NCBI GenBank assembly: GCA_947446975.1
Contig: CANFHM010000019.1
Coordinates: 1-37,562, forward strand
DNA from: Microthrixaceae bacterium
Lineage (GTDB): Bacteria > Actinomycetota > Acidimicrobiia > Acidimicrobiales > Acidimicrobilacustridaceae
Length of the DNA: 37,562 bases
Reading direction: 5' to 3'
The notes under the pieces were generated by a model. The model made no database searches and was not told the DNA's origin. It was given only the letters and a program-made list of their open reading frames with translations. Within the stretch, counting starts at the first letter, position 1. The number at the start of each line of letters is the position of its first letter. Shown one piece after another: positions 15,925 through 24,127 of this stretch. Position numbers and translations under genes: made by a program.

Positions 15925-17286
15925 TCAGCGGAAGGTCTGGATGGGCAGATGCGTGGCCATCGCTGAGCCCGGGGGACCGAGGAGCTGATGGGCCCGCAGA
16001 TTGCGGGCGTGGAAGAGGCGCACGAGCTGTTCGTCGTGGGCGCCCGTGTCGGCATCGGCGAGCACGAACGCTTCGAGTGCGGCCTCGCCGGCGGCCCAGT
16101 CCGTGGGTCGATGGCCGAGCAGCTGGTGGAGATCATCGAGATCGTCGGAGCTCACGGCGTCGCCGACCTCGATGGCGCGGGCGGCGTGACGGGCCTCCCG
16201 GAACAGTGCCCGCAGGCGATACCGCAGGAAGTCGTCCTCGACGGCACCCTCGCCGACCGACAGCGACCGGAGCACCTCCGCGAGATGATCCACGGCGGTG
16301 GATGCCCGACTGCCGGTGCTGGCGGGTTCGGCCACCGTGGGCAGCTCGATGTCGAGGAGCTCGCCGAGCGCCTCGGTGGCGAACAGGTTGGTCTCGTAGC
16401 ACCACTGCATGTTCGTCATGAGGTCGGTGTCGACCCCGGGCCGGCGCACCGCCTGACCCAGTGCGAGCTGGTTGGTGAGGGTGAACATGAAGTGATGGCG
16501 CATGAGCGCCTCGAGATCGACCGTCGTGCCGGTCAGTTCCTCGTAGCGGGCGTGGAGCGCCGGGAACTCGCCGTACCCGACGATGGTGTCGCGCATGCGC
16601 CAGGCGGCGAGATCCATCATCGGATCGCCGATATGGCCGATCTCGAGATCGAGCACGGCGACGATGTGACCATCGGCCTGATGGAACTGGCCGGAATCCC
16701 AGCAGATGACCGACTCGCGGCCCTGGGAACGCGGCGGGTGCCGTCGCAGCCAGCCGAGACAGAACTCCATGAACGGATCGGGTCCGTTCTTCGTGCTGCG
16801 GAACACCTGCTCGTAGCGGCTGCGTCCCAGCTCGCCCGAGCGTTCGGGTGATGCGGCACGCATGATCCCCGCAGCTGCGAACTCCTCGACATCGAGCGCA
16901 TGCATCCGGGCGAGGATCTGCAGGTAGTCGTCCACTGCGGCATCGCGCTGTGCCGTGCTGCAGCCGGAGAAATCCTGCTGACCTCCGACGCGATCCATCA
17001 CATAGGCCATCGGTTCGTCGATCCAGCCACGCACCGCCGGTGTGGGGATGCCCCGCTCGTGCAGCATCGACTGCAGGGTCATCTCATGGTGCAGCGGGAA
17101 GATGAGCGGCATGTCGGTGCGATCGCCGCGCACGACGAGTTCATGGATGACGCCGTCGCGCTCGACGTCGGCGAACCACACGGGTCGCCAACGCGGCTGT
17201 CGATGGATGCGCAGGACCGTGCCGCCGAAGGAGGTCTCCAGCCAGTGGCGCACCCGTTCGGTGTCGGCGGCGCGCTCGCTGCTCAT
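15925..17286 (-). CDS. APH-family phosphotransferase
   Basis: A 453-residue protein of the aminoglycoside phosphotransferase/choline-kinase fold. The N-lobe is visible (FADVERDGVIHELVVRG, then the E-containing helix HHEMTLQSML). The catalytic loop, HGDxxxxN in most relatives, reads CWDSGQFHQ with the Asp (197) kept but His and Asn changed. The Mg-binding Asp213 follows in VLDLEIGHIGDP. Related proteins are common beside fadE genes and sterol-degradation clusters in actinobacteria, but their substrate is not known to me. The C-terminal about 100 residues are helical and less conserved. Its start overlaps the stop of the SDR gene by 4 nt, so the two form one operon. Confidence 0.85.
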   Translation of the reverse strand: MSSERAADTERVRHWLETSFGGTVLRIHRQPRWRPVWFADVERDGVIHELVVRGDRTDMPLIFPLHHEMTLQSMLHERGIPTPAVRGWIDEPMAYVMDRVGGQQDFSGCSTAQRDAAVDDYLQILARMHALDVEEFAAAGIMRAASPERSGELGRSRYEQVFRSTKNGPDPFMEFCLGWLRRHPPRSQGRESVICWDSGQFHQADGHIVAVLDLEIGHIGDPMMDLAAWRMRDTIVGYGEFPALHARYEELTGTTVDLEALMRHHFMFTLTNQLALGQAVRRPGVDTDLMTNMQWCYETNLFATEALGELLDIELPTVAEPASTGSRASTAVDHLAEVLRSLSVGEGAVEDDFLRYRLRALFREARHAARAIEVGDAVSSDDLDDLHQLLGHRPTDWAAGEAALEAFVLADADTGAHDEQLVRLFHARNLRAHQLLGPPGSAMATHLPIQTFR

Positions 17287-18038
17287 TCGGCGCCGAGGAA
17301 CGGTGGCCGTTCGCCGCCACCGTGTGCGGCGATCTCGGCGCCGGTGACATAGGAGGCGAGATCACTGGCCAACCACACGGCGATGTCGCCGACATCGGAC
17401 GGCAGCGCGAACCGGCCCATGGGGATCCCGTCCTCGATCCGGCGCCGGGTCTCGCCCTCGCCGTAGAACAGCGCCGCCTGTTCGGTGAGGATGAGGCCGA
17501 CGGTGATGGTGTTGACCCGGACGGCGGGCGCCCACTCCATGGCGAGGGTGGTGGTGAGCTGCTTGAGCCCGGCCTTCGCCGCGCCGTAGGCCGCCGTGGT
17601 GGGGGAGGGGCGGTTGGACACCACGCTGCCGATGTTGATGATCGAGCCGCCCCCCGGCTGCGATGCCATGTGATGGTGGGCTCGTTGCGCCACGTAGTAC
17701 GGGGCCAGCAGGTTGAGTTCCACGATCCGCTGGGTGAACTTCGGGCTGGCCTCGGCCGAATCAGCGGGAGGTGAGCCGCCGGCGTTGTTCACCACGATGT
17801 CGAGACGGCCCGTGAGCTCGACGGCGGCGTCCACCGCCGCCCAGGCCGCCTCGCCATCACGGAGATCGGCCGGGATGAAGTGCCAGTCGGTGGCCAGCGG
17901 GATCTCGGCCTCGCGTCGGGCGCACACCACGACGGTGGCGCCGGCCTGCGCGAATCGGCTGGCGATGCCGCGTCCGACCCCTTTGGTGCCACCGGTGACC
18001 AGCACGGTACGGCCGGTCAGATCGATCTCGAGTGCCAT
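17283..18038 (-). CDS. SDR oxidoreductase of the KstR2-type gene set (Rv3549c-like)
   Basis: A 251-residue short-chain dehydrogenase with TGGTKGVG (about 14-21), NNAGG, NIGSVVSNRPSPTTAAYGAAK (catalytic Ser and YxxxK) and a C-terminal VTGAEIAAHGG. It sits divergent from echA20, as Rv3549c does from echA20 (Rv3550) in M. tuberculosis, and looks like its counterpart. Its exact step in ring C/D degradation is not established. ATG 18038 is preferred over GTG 18044 because AAGGAC lies about 7 nt before the ATG. A -10 box is predicted at 18070-18075, and an operator lies further upstream. Confidence 0.87.
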   Translation of the reverse strand: MALEIDLTGRTVLVTGGTKGVGRGIASRFAQAGATVVVCARREAEIPLATDWHFIPADLRDGEAAWAAVDAAVELTGRLDIVVNNAGGSPPADSAEASPKFTQRIVELNLLAPYYVAQRAHHHMASQPGGGSIINIGSVVSNRPSPTTAAYGAAKAGLKQLTTTLAMEWAPAVRVNTITVGLILTEQAALFYGEGETRRRIEDGIPMGRFALPSDVGDIAVWLASDLASYVTGAEIAAHGGGERPPFLGAE

Positions 18039-18069
18039 GCTCACGTCCTTCGGCGTCGGTCCGTCGGGA

Positions 18070-18075
18070 ACCCTA
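18070..18075 (-). promoter_or_regulatory. Predicted -10 box (TAGGGT) of the SDR-phosphotransferase operon
   Basis: Minus-strand TAGGGT, 31 nt before ATG 18038, leaving a short leader with a Shine-Dalgarno sequence. The shared palindrome is about 40 nt further upstream. Confidence 0.35.
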
Positions 18076-18115
18076 GCGAGTGGTCCTGCGGGCCCCGGAC
18101 ATCGCCGCTGCGCAT

Positions 18116-18130
18116 CTGACTGATCGTCAG
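18116..18130. promoter_or_regulatory. Palindromic operator, site 3, at the echA20 promoter
   Basis: CTGACTGATCGTCAG, the third copy of the palindrome. Its left arm coincides with a possible -35 (CTGACT, 18116-18121), 18 nt upstream of the -10 at 18140, so binding should block the seven-gene ring-degradation operon. Confidence 0.68.
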
Positions 18131-18139
18131 GTCAGCGAG

Positions 18140-18145
18140 TAGCGT
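18140..18145 (+). promoter_or_regulatory. Predicted -10 box of a leaderless transcript (echA20 operon)
   Basis: TAGCGT ends 8 nt before the ATG at 18154. With -35 CTGACT at 18-nt spacing it forms a plausible sigma-70 promoter whose transcript would begin at the start codon. Confidence 0.5.
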
Positions 18146-18153
18146 CGCACCCC

Positions 18154-18921
18154 ATGGGTATCGACGTGAGCATCGGGACCGACGGCATCGCCGAGGTCGT
18201 CCAGAACTGCCCACCGGTCAATGCGCTGACAGTCGCCGAGTGGTTCGAGCTGGCTGATTCCGTGCGTCGACTCGGTGAGGATCCGAACGTCCGGGTGGTG
18301 ATCCTGCGGGCCGAGGGCCGGGGGTTCAACGCCGGTGTCGACATCAAGCAGATGCAGAACACGGAGGGATTCGGTGCGCTCATCGGGGCCAACAAGGGCT
18401 GCTACGCCGCCTTCGCCGCCGTCTATGAGTGCCCGGTCCCTGTCGTGGCGGCGGTCAACGGTTTCTGTGTCGGCGGTGGGATCGGCCTGGTCGGCAACGC
18501 CGATGTGATCGTGGCTTCCGATGATGCCTTCTTCGGGCTCCCCGAGGTGGATCGCGGCGCACTTGGTGCAGCCACCCATCTCTCCCGCCTGGTGCCGCAG
18601 CACAAGATGCGAGAGATGGTCTACACCTCGGCCAATGCCACCGCCCAGCAGCTCCACGAGTGGGGTTCGGTGTCACGGGTCGTGCCCCGTGAGGATCTCC
18701 TCGCCGCCGCCCGTGAGATCGCCGGCAACATCGCCGCCAAGTCGCCGGTGGTCATCCGGGCCGCCAAGGAGAGTCTCAACGGCATCGACCTCTGGGACGT
18801 CAAGAAGAGCTACCGCTTCGAACAGGGCTTCACGTTCGAACTCAACCTGTCCGGGGTGTCCGATGAACTGCGCGACGACTTCGTCGAGCACGGGCACAAC
18901 TCGAAGAAGAAGGAATCCTGA
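18154..18921 (+). CDS. echA20: EchA20, steroid D-ring hydrolase of the crotonase family
   Basis: A 255-residue crotonase. The stretches ILRAEGRGFNAGVDIK, VNGFCVGGGIGLVGNADVIVAS, FGLPEVDRGALGAATHLSRLVPQH and YRFEQGFTFELNL match M. tuberculosis EchA20 (Rv3550) very closely from memory. There the enzyme hydrolyses the D ring of the indene-dione CoA ester to give COCHEA-CoA. Oxyanion-hole glycines are in GFCVGGG, and acidic residues Glu131 and Asp133 sit at the crotonase active-site position. It is the first gene of a run of seven whose junctions overlap or are separated by fewer than 10 nt. No clear ribosome-binding site precedes the ATG, in keeping with the leaderless promoter. Confidence 0.93.
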   Translation: MGIDVSIGTDGIAEVVQNCPPVNALTVAEWFELADSVRRLGEDPNVRVVILRAEGRGFNAGVDIKQMQNTEGFGALIGANKGCYAAFAAVYECPVPVVAAVNGFCVGGGIGLVGNADVIVASDDAFFGLPEVDRGALGAATHLSRLVPQHKMREMVYTSANATAQQLHEWGSVSRVVPREDLLAAAREIAGNIAAKSPVVIRAAKESLNGIDLWDVKKSYRFEQGFTFELNLSGVSDELRDDFVEHGHNSKKKES

Positions 18922-19778
18922 TGGCTGACAAGCGGATGACCGAGGACGAGGCGATCGCCACGCTCTCCGACGGCATGACGATCGGCATCGGCGGTTGGGG
19001 CTCGCGCCGCAAGCCCATGTCGCTGGTGCGGGCGCTGTTGCGCTCACCCCTCACCGATCTCACGATCGTCTCCTACGGAGGCCCCGATGTCGGTCTGCTG
19101 TGCGCCGCCGGCAAGGTGAAGCGCCTGGTGTACGGCTTCGTGTCACTGGACTCCATCGCGCTCGAGCCGCACTTCCGCCTCGCCCGCCAGAACGGCACCA
19201 TCCCCGAGGTCGTCGAGTACGACGAAGGGATGCTCCAGTGGGGTCTGTACGCCGCGTCGCTGCGTCTGCCGTTCCTCCCCACCCGGGCCGGTCTGGGCTC
19301 CGATGTCGTGAAGAACTCCCCGTTCCTGCGCACGGTCTCCAGCCCGTACGCCGACGGTGAGGAGCTGCTCGCCGTGCCGGCACTCACCCTCGACGCCGCC
19401 TTCGTGCATCTCAACCGTGCCGATGAGCGCGGCAACGCCCAGTTCCTCGGCCCCGATCTCTACTTCGACGACCTGTTCCTCAACGCCGCTGCGCCCGGTC
19501 GCCGGTTCATGTCGGTCGAGAAGGTCGTGCCCACCGCCGAACTCCTCGAGAACGGCACCTTCCACACGATGAAGATCAATCGCTCCATGGTCGATGGTGT
19601 GATCGAGGCGCCCAACGGGGCGCACTTCACGAACTGTCAGCCCGATTATGAGCGTGACGAGGCGTTCCAGAAGGAGTACGCCAACGCCGCCAAGGACCCC
19701 GAGACCTGGCAGGCGTTCGTCGACACCTATCTCTCCGGCTCGGAGGCCGACTACCAGAAGGCGGTGGCATCGCGATGA
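18921..19778 (+). CDS. ipdA: IpdA, alpha subunit of the steroid C-ring-cleaving hydrolase
   Basis: A 285-residue class I CoA-transferase-fold protein. MTIGIGGWGSRRKPMSLVRA, YGGPDVGLLCAAGKVKR, GFVSLDS, YDEGMLQWGL and LSGSEADYQKAV match mycobacterial IpdA (Rv3551). With IpdB it opens the C ring of COCHEA-CoA by hydrolysis rather than transferring CoA. The Glu in DEGML (Glu102 here) appears to align with the IpdA residue reported as catalytic in the characterised enzyme; I am less sure of that numbering. The start overlaps the echA20 stop by 1 nt, and the end overlaps ipdB by 4 nt, ensuring paired synthesis. Confidence 0.93.
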   Translation: MADKRMTEDEAIATLSDGMTIGIGGWGSRRKPMSLVRALLRSPLTDLTIVSYGGPDVGLLCAAGKVKRLVYGFVSLDSIALEPHFRLARQNGTIPEVVEYDEGMLQWGLYAASLRLPFLPTRAGLGSDVVKNSPFLRTVSSPYADGEELLAVPALTLDAAFVHLNRADERGNAQFLGPDLYFDDLFLNAAAPGRRFMSVEKVVPTAELLENGTFHTMKINRSMVDGVIEAPNGAHFTNCQPDYERDEAFQKEYANAAKDPETWQAFVDTYLSGSEADYQKAVASR

Positions 19779-20530
19779 GCGACATCACACTCGGTGAGAT
19801 CTGTGTGGCGGCCGTGGCCGACACCTTCCGGGGCGATGGCGAGATCTTCGCCTCGGGCATGGGCACCATCCCCATGCTCGGCGCACGTCTGGCCCGGGCC
19901 ACCTTCGAACCCGATCTCCTCGTCTCCGACGGCGAGGCGTTCTTCGTGGCCAACAACCTCGCGGTCGGCGGCACCGACAAGCAGATCGAGGGCTGGGTGC
20001 CGTTCCGCTCGGTGTTCGACACGCTCTGGGGCGGTCGTCGCCATGTCGTGATGGGCGCCAGTCAGATCGACGCCCATGGCAACCAGAACATCGCCAACAT
20101 CGGATCCTGGGACCGGCCCAAGTCGCAGCTGCTCGGTGTGCGCGGCGCCCCGGGCAACACCATCAACCACACGACCTCCTACTTCATCGGCAACCAGACC
20201 AACCGGGTGTTCGTGGAGAAGGTCGACACCGTGTCGGGCATCGGATACGACCGGGCGGCCGAGCTCGGCGACTGGGTGAAGGCGCATCATGAGATCCGCC
20301 GGGTGGTCACCAACCTCGGTGTCTTCGACTTCAACACCCCTGATCACCGCATGCGAGTGGCATCGGTCCATCCGGGCGTGAACCTCAGCGACATCACCGA
20401 GGCGTGCAGCTTCGAACTCGTCATCGGCGACGACGTGCCCACCACGCGCATGCCCACCGATGAGGAACTGGCGATGCTGCGAGAGGTGCTCGATCCGAAG
20501 TCGTTCCGCGACCGTGAGCTCCCGGCCTGA
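19775..20530 (+). CDS. ipdB: IpdB, beta subunit of the steroid C-ring-cleaving hydrolase
   Basis: A 251-residue class I CoA-transferase beta-type subunit. It opens with DITLGEICVAAVADTFRGDGEIFASGMGTIP and contains DGEAFFVANN, GWVPFRSVFDTLWGGRRHVVMGASQID, GAPGNTINHTTSYFIGNQ and VVTNLGVFDF, all family-typical. It should form a heteromer with IpdA. The gene order echA20-ipdA-ipdB-ipdC is the same as Rv3550-Rv3553 in M. tuberculosis. The start overlaps ipdA (ATGA); the stop overlaps the ipdC start by 1 nt. Confidence 0.93.
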   Translation: MSDITLGEICVAAVADTFRGDGEIFASGMGTIPMLGARLARATFEPDLLVSDGEAFFVANNLAVGGTDKQIEGWVPFRSVFDTLWGGRRHVVMGASQIDAHGNQNIANIGSWDRPKSQLLGVRGAPGNTINHTTSYFIGNQTNRVFVEKVDTVSGIGYDRAAELGDWVKAHHEIRRVVTNLGVFDFNTPDHRMRVASVHPGVNLSDITEACSFELVIGDDVPTTRMPTDEELAMLREVLDPKSFRDRELPA

Positions 20531-21597
20531 TGCACGCCGCACTCCACACGCCGCTGCTCGACCTGCTCGGATGCCGCTATCCGATCGTCCAGACCGGTAT
20601 GGGCTGGGTGGCCGGGCCCAAGCTGGTCTCGGCCACGAGCAATGCCGGGGCGTTCGGCATCATCGCCTCGGCCACGATGACCTTCGAGGAACTCGTCGCC
20701 GCCATCGCCGAGACCAAGCGCCGCACCTCGGCCCCCTTCGGGGTCAATCTCCGCGCCGATGCTGACGACATCCGTCAGCGACTCGATCTGCTCATCGCCG
20801 AGGGGATCCCGGTGGCCTCGTTCGCGCAGGCGCCGAAGAAGGATCTCATCGAGTACCTGCATGATCATGGGATCAAGGTCATGCCCTCGATCGGCGCCAA
20901 GCGTCATGCCGAGAAGGTCATGGAATGGGGCGTCGACGCCATCCTCGTGCAGGGTGGCGAGGGTGGTGGTCACACCGGTTCGGTCCCGACCTCGCTCGTG
21001 CTTCCCGAGGTCGTCGATGTTGTCGGTGGCGCTGTGCCCGTGGTCGCCGCCGGTGGATACTTCGACGGTCGTGGTCTCGTGGCCGCGCTGGCCTACGGCG
21101 CCAGTGGTGTCGCCATGGGCACCCGCTTCCTGCTCACCTCCGACTCGGCCGTCCCGCTCGAGGTGAAGAAGGCCTATCTCGGCACCGGGGTCACCGGCAC
21201 CATCGTCACCACGAAGATCGATGGCGCACCGCATCGGGTCATCCGCACCGACCTCGTGGAGCAGATGGATTCCGCGAGCCCGATCACCGCGGTCCCGAAG
21301 GCGGTGCTCAACGCCGCCCGGTTCAAGAAGTACACCGGCATCTCCTGGCTCAAGATGGCGCAGGAGGGTCGCGACATGAAGAAGCGCATGGAACTGTCGT
21401 GGGCCGAGGTGATCATGGCCGGCAACACCCCCATGCTCACCAAGGCCACGTTGTGCGATGGCGAGCTCGGTGCCGGCATCCTGCCCACCGGTCAGGTGGT
21501 CGGGGTCATCGGCGATCTCCCCACCGCCGACGAACTCATCCAGCGCATCATCGCCGAGGCCGACGCCACCCTCGAACGACTCACCGGAGGCAACTGA
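20530..21597 (+). CDS. ipdC: IpdC, flavin oxidoreductase of the HIP-CoA pathway (NMO-like)
   Basis: A 355-residue protein of the nitronate monooxygenase/2-nitropropane dioxygenase fold, a flavin-binding TIM barrel. VQTGMGWVAGPKLVSATSNAGAFGIIASATMT opens the barrel; IVQGGEGGGHTG equivalents are seen as VQGGEGGGHTG with His148 at the usual active-site position; VVAAGGYFDGRGLVAALAYGASGVAMGTRFL provides the phosphate-binding part. It matches mycobacterial IpdC (Rv3553), which is needed before EchA20 can open the D ring. It lies directly after ipdB (1-nt overlap) and before a MaoC-type hydratase (1-nt overlap). Confidence 0.92.
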   Translation: MHAALHTPLLDLLGCRYPIVQTGMGWVAGPKLVSATSNAGAFGIIASATMTFEELVAAIAETKRRTSAPFGVNLRADADDIRQRLDLLIAEGIPVASFAQAPKKDLIEYLHDHGIKVMPSIGAKRHAEKVMEWGVDAILVQGGEGGGHTGSVPTSLVLPEVVDVVGGAVPVVAAGGYFDGRGLVAALAYGASGVAMGTRFLLTSDSAVPLEVKKAYLGTGVTGTIVTTKIDGAPHRVIRTDLVEQMDSASPITAVPKAVLNAARFKKYTGISWLKMAQEGRDMKKRMELSWAEVIMAGNTPMLTKATLCDGELGAGILPTGQVVGVIGDLPTADELIQRIIAEADATLERLTGGN

Positions 21598-22058
21598 TGA
21601 CCGCCCAGACCATCCTCGACGGCCCCGACGCCGTGCGTGCCGCAGTCGGCACCCATCTCGGCTTCAGTGACTGGCTCCTCATGGAGCAGGACCGCGTGAA
21701 CACCTTCGCCGACGCCACTGGCGACCATCAGTGGATCCATGTCGACCCCGAGCGGGCGGCAGCCGGCCCCTTCGGTGCGCCCATCGCACACGGCTATCTC
21801 ACGATGTCGTTGTCGAACTTCTTCCTCCCCCAGATCATCGAGACCAGGGGTTTCTCGGCGGGCATCAACTACGGCGTCGACAAGGTCCGCTTCCCCTCGC
21901 CGGTCAAGGTCGGCGACCGCATCCGTGCCGGTGCCGAACTCATGGAGGTCACCGATGTCAACGGCGGTCTGCAGACCCTCGTGCGCATCACCATCGAGAT
22001 CGAGGGCAGCGATCGACCGGCCTGCGTCATCGACTCCCTCTCGCGCTGGCTGGTCTGA
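21597..22058 (+). CDS. MaoC-like (R)-enoyl-CoA hydratase
   Basis: A 153-residue single hot-dog protein. The hydratase-2 motif is recognisable as ATGDHQWIHVD, giving the catalytic pair Asp43/His48, followed by AHGYLTMSLSNFFLP and the ending CVIDSLSRWLV. It should hydrate a trans-2-enoyl-CoA to the (R)-3-hydroxy ester, or act in the reverse direction. The start overlaps the ipdC stop by 1 nt and a 1-nt gap separates it from the next gene. A MaoC gene fused into the ipd operon is not part of the canonical mycobacterial ipdABC run as I know it, so its steroid substrate is inferred only from position. Confidence 0.88.
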   Translation: MTAQTILDGPDAVRAAVGTHLGFSDWLLMEQDRVNTFADATGDHQWIHVDPERAAAGPFGAPIAHGYLTMSLSNFFLPQIIETRGFSAGINYGVDKVRFPSPVKVGDRIRAGAELMEVTDVNGGLQTLVRITIEIEGSDRPACVIDSLSRWLV

Positions 22059-22059
22059 G

Positions 22060-23217
22060 ATGAACAACCCGATCGGCCCGCTCGGCGCCGCCGACGAATG
22101 GTTCAACCACCAGATCCCCGACACCGTCGCCGTGGTCGGAACGAGCGATCCCGCCTGGACCGAGAAGGTCTGCGCCATGGCCATGGCCAGGGACGGCAGC
22201 CTGCAGCTCGGGTTCGGACTCGGCAAGTACGCCAATCGCAACGTCATGGACTGCTACGCCGGGATCTCCCGGGGCACCGAACAGATCACGGTCCGCGGAA
22301 GCCGTCGGCTCGGTGATGACCGCGAGCTGCTCGGCGCCGGTCCGATCCGGTACGAGATCGTCGAACCGCTCGAGAAGATCCGCTTCATCTGCGAACCCAA
22401 CGATGTGCAGCCCATCGCCTTCGACTGGTTGTTCGAGCGGATCCTGCCGCCGCAGATGGAGGAACGCACACATAATCGTCAGGGCACCAGGGTGTCGGCC
22501 GATCTCGTCCGCTACCACCAGATCGGGACCTGCAGCGGTTGGGTCGAGATCGACGGCGAGCGCACCGAGATGACCCCCGAATCCTGGGTCTCCACCCGCG
22601 ATCACTCATGGGGTGTCCGGTACGACGTGGGCGCTCCGCCCACCGACCTCGAACCCGGTGGCGGTCTCGAGGGAGGATCCTTCCAGTTCTTCTGGAGTCC
22701 GCTGCTGTTCGAGCGTCCCGACGGCAGCAACTACGGCATGTTCTTCAACGTGGCGAAGACCATGTTCCCGGGTTTCCAGCAGAAGTCCACGAGTGCGCTC
22801 GTCGAGCATGTCGACGGTCGCATCGAGACCATCGTCGACGTCGAGCAGGACTTCGCCTATCACCCGATCAACCGCCGACTGCAGGGTGGGCGCATCATCG
22901 CCACCATGGCTGACGGTACGGTGCGAGAGCTGCAGGTCGAGGTGCTCGGCGACACCGGGTTCCATCTCGGGGCTGGTCTGTACTTCGGATGGAACGGACA
23001 CCATCACGGCGAGTGGCGCGGTCCGCTCCATGTGGAGGGGGAACGCATCGCCGATTGCACCACCGCCGAGAACGCCCGCCTGCTCCACCAGATCCGCGAC
23101 ACCGCCGTGCGCATCACCGATCCCGTCGGCGGGGGAGTGGGCTACGGCAACATGCAGCCCATCGCCTTCGGATCCTTCCCCGAACTCGGCCTCGATGCCG
23201 AGACCTCTTTCATGTAG
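22060..23217 (+). CDS. Hypothetical protein of the ring-degradation operon (AttH/CrtC-like beta-barrel)
   Basis: A 385-residue soluble protein without signal peptide or membrane helix. It is rich in Trp, Gly and beta-strand-like segments (RYEIVEPLEKIRFICEPN, EMTPESWVSTRDHSWGVR, FQFFWSPLLFE, GLYFGWNGHHHGEWRGPLHVEG). These features resemble the AttH/CrtC-like group of duplicated lipocalin-type barrels, which bind hydrophobic ligands; I hold this assignment loosely. The motif STRDHSWG and the cluster GWNGHHHGEW contain possible active-site His/Asp residues. ATG 22060 lies 1 nt after the MaoC stop; the open frame continues upstream only as overlap with that gene. Position suggests it handles a steroid-derived lipid. 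Confidence 0.75.
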   Translation: MNNPIGPLGAADEWFNHQIPDTVAVVGTSDPAWTEKVCAMAMARDGSLQLGFGLGKYANRNVMDCYAGISRGTEQITVRGSRRLGDDRELLGAGPIRYEIVEPLEKIRFICEPNDVQPIAFDWLFERILPPQMEERTHNRQGTRVSADLVRYHQIGTCSGWVEIDGERTEMTPESWVSTRDHSWGVRYDVGAPPTDLEPGGGLEGGSFQFFWSPLLFERPDGSNYGMFFNVAKTMFPGFQQKSTSALVEHVDGRIETIVDVEQDFAYHPINRRLQGGRIIATMADGTVRELQVEVLGDTGFHLGAGLYFGWNGHHHGEWRGPLHVEGERIADCTTAENARLLHQIRDTAVRITDPVGGGVGYGNMQPIAFGSFPELGLDAETSFM

Positions 23218-23226
23218 GAGTCACCC

Positions 23227-24099
23227 ATGGCGCACATTGCACCGCTCCGGGCAGTCACCGAGGCTGAGATCGAAGCGTTCTGGCGTGATGGCGTTGTATG
23301 CCTTCGGTCGATCATGCCCGCAGCGGTGCTCGAGTCCATGGTGCAGCCGGTCGAGGATGCACTCGTGAGCTCGGCCATGGCGGATCTCTCCGAGATGGGT
23401 GATGCCCTCGGCAGCGGTGGTGTCGAACTCGTCACCGACGGAGCCGTCGGTGCATCGGATGTGCCCCGTGGACACTTCAAGGGCGGCACTGACCACTGGC
23501 TCCAGCAGTCCGAGTTCCTCGACTTCGCTCTGCGATCGCCGCTGCCGGCGATCGTGGCGGCGCTGCTGCGCAGTTCCACCGTGCGTCTGTACGAGGACAG
23601 CGTGCTGGTCAAGGAACCGGGCACCCGCGAGCGCACGGCGTTCCATCAGGATCTCGCCTACTTCCATCTCGCCGGCGAGCAGATCTGCACCACCTGGGTG
23701 CCGCTCGACTCCGTGCGCGCCGACACCGGCGCCGTCAGGTTCGTCGCCGGGTCACATCTCGACCGCACCACCTACCGACCGAATCTCTTCGTCACGACCA
23801 TGGCGCTGCCGGGCACCGAGGGCGAGGAGGTTCCGGACTACGAGCAGATGAAGGGCGAGGCCCGGATCATCAGCTTCGACACCGAACCCGGCGACATCAC
23901 CGTGCATCACGCCCGCACGATCCATGGCGCCAACGGCAATGCCAGCGCCACCCGCCGCCGTCGCGCCATCAGCGTCCGCTACACCGGCGACGACGCCAGA
24001 TTCCTCACCCGTGTCGGTGCGCCCACGAAGGCCCATCACGCCACGATGCACGACGGCGATGCGCTCACTGTCGACGCCTTCCCGGCGGCCTGGCCCTGA
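23227..24099 (+). CDS. Phytanoyl-CoA dioxygenase (PhyH) family oxygenase
   Basis: A 290-residue Fe(II)/2-oxoglutarate-type oxygenase. The facial-triad motif HxD is His140-Gln-Asp142 in TAFHQDLAYF. The distal ligand is probably His233 in HHARTIHGANGNAS, with the 2-oxoglutarate Arg nearby in RRRAISVRYTGDD. The middle part TTWVPLDSVRADTGAVRFVAGSH is the typical double-stranded beta-helix segment. It is the last gene of the seven-gene operon, 9 nt after the hypothetical protein. PhyH proteins hydroxylate acyl-CoA esters or small lipids, so a hydroxylation linked to steroid fragments is plausible but not shown. Confidence 0.88.
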   Translation: MAHIAPLRAVTEAEIEAFWRDGVVCLRSIMPAAVLESMVQPVEDALVSSAMADLSEMGDALGSGGVELVTDGAVGASDVPRGHFKGGTDHWLQQSEFLDFALRSPLPAIVAALLRSSTVRLYEDSVLVKEPGTRERTAFHQDLAYFHLAGEQICTTWVPLDSVRADTGAVRFVAGSHLDRTTYRPNLFVTTMALPGTEGEEVPDYEQMKGEARIISFDTEPGDITVHHARTIHGANGNASATRRRRAISVRYTGDDARFLTRVGAPTKAHHATMHDGDALTVDAFPAAWP

Positions 24100-24127
24100 G
24101 ATCTGGCTGGACTGTCAGGCGGATCGA

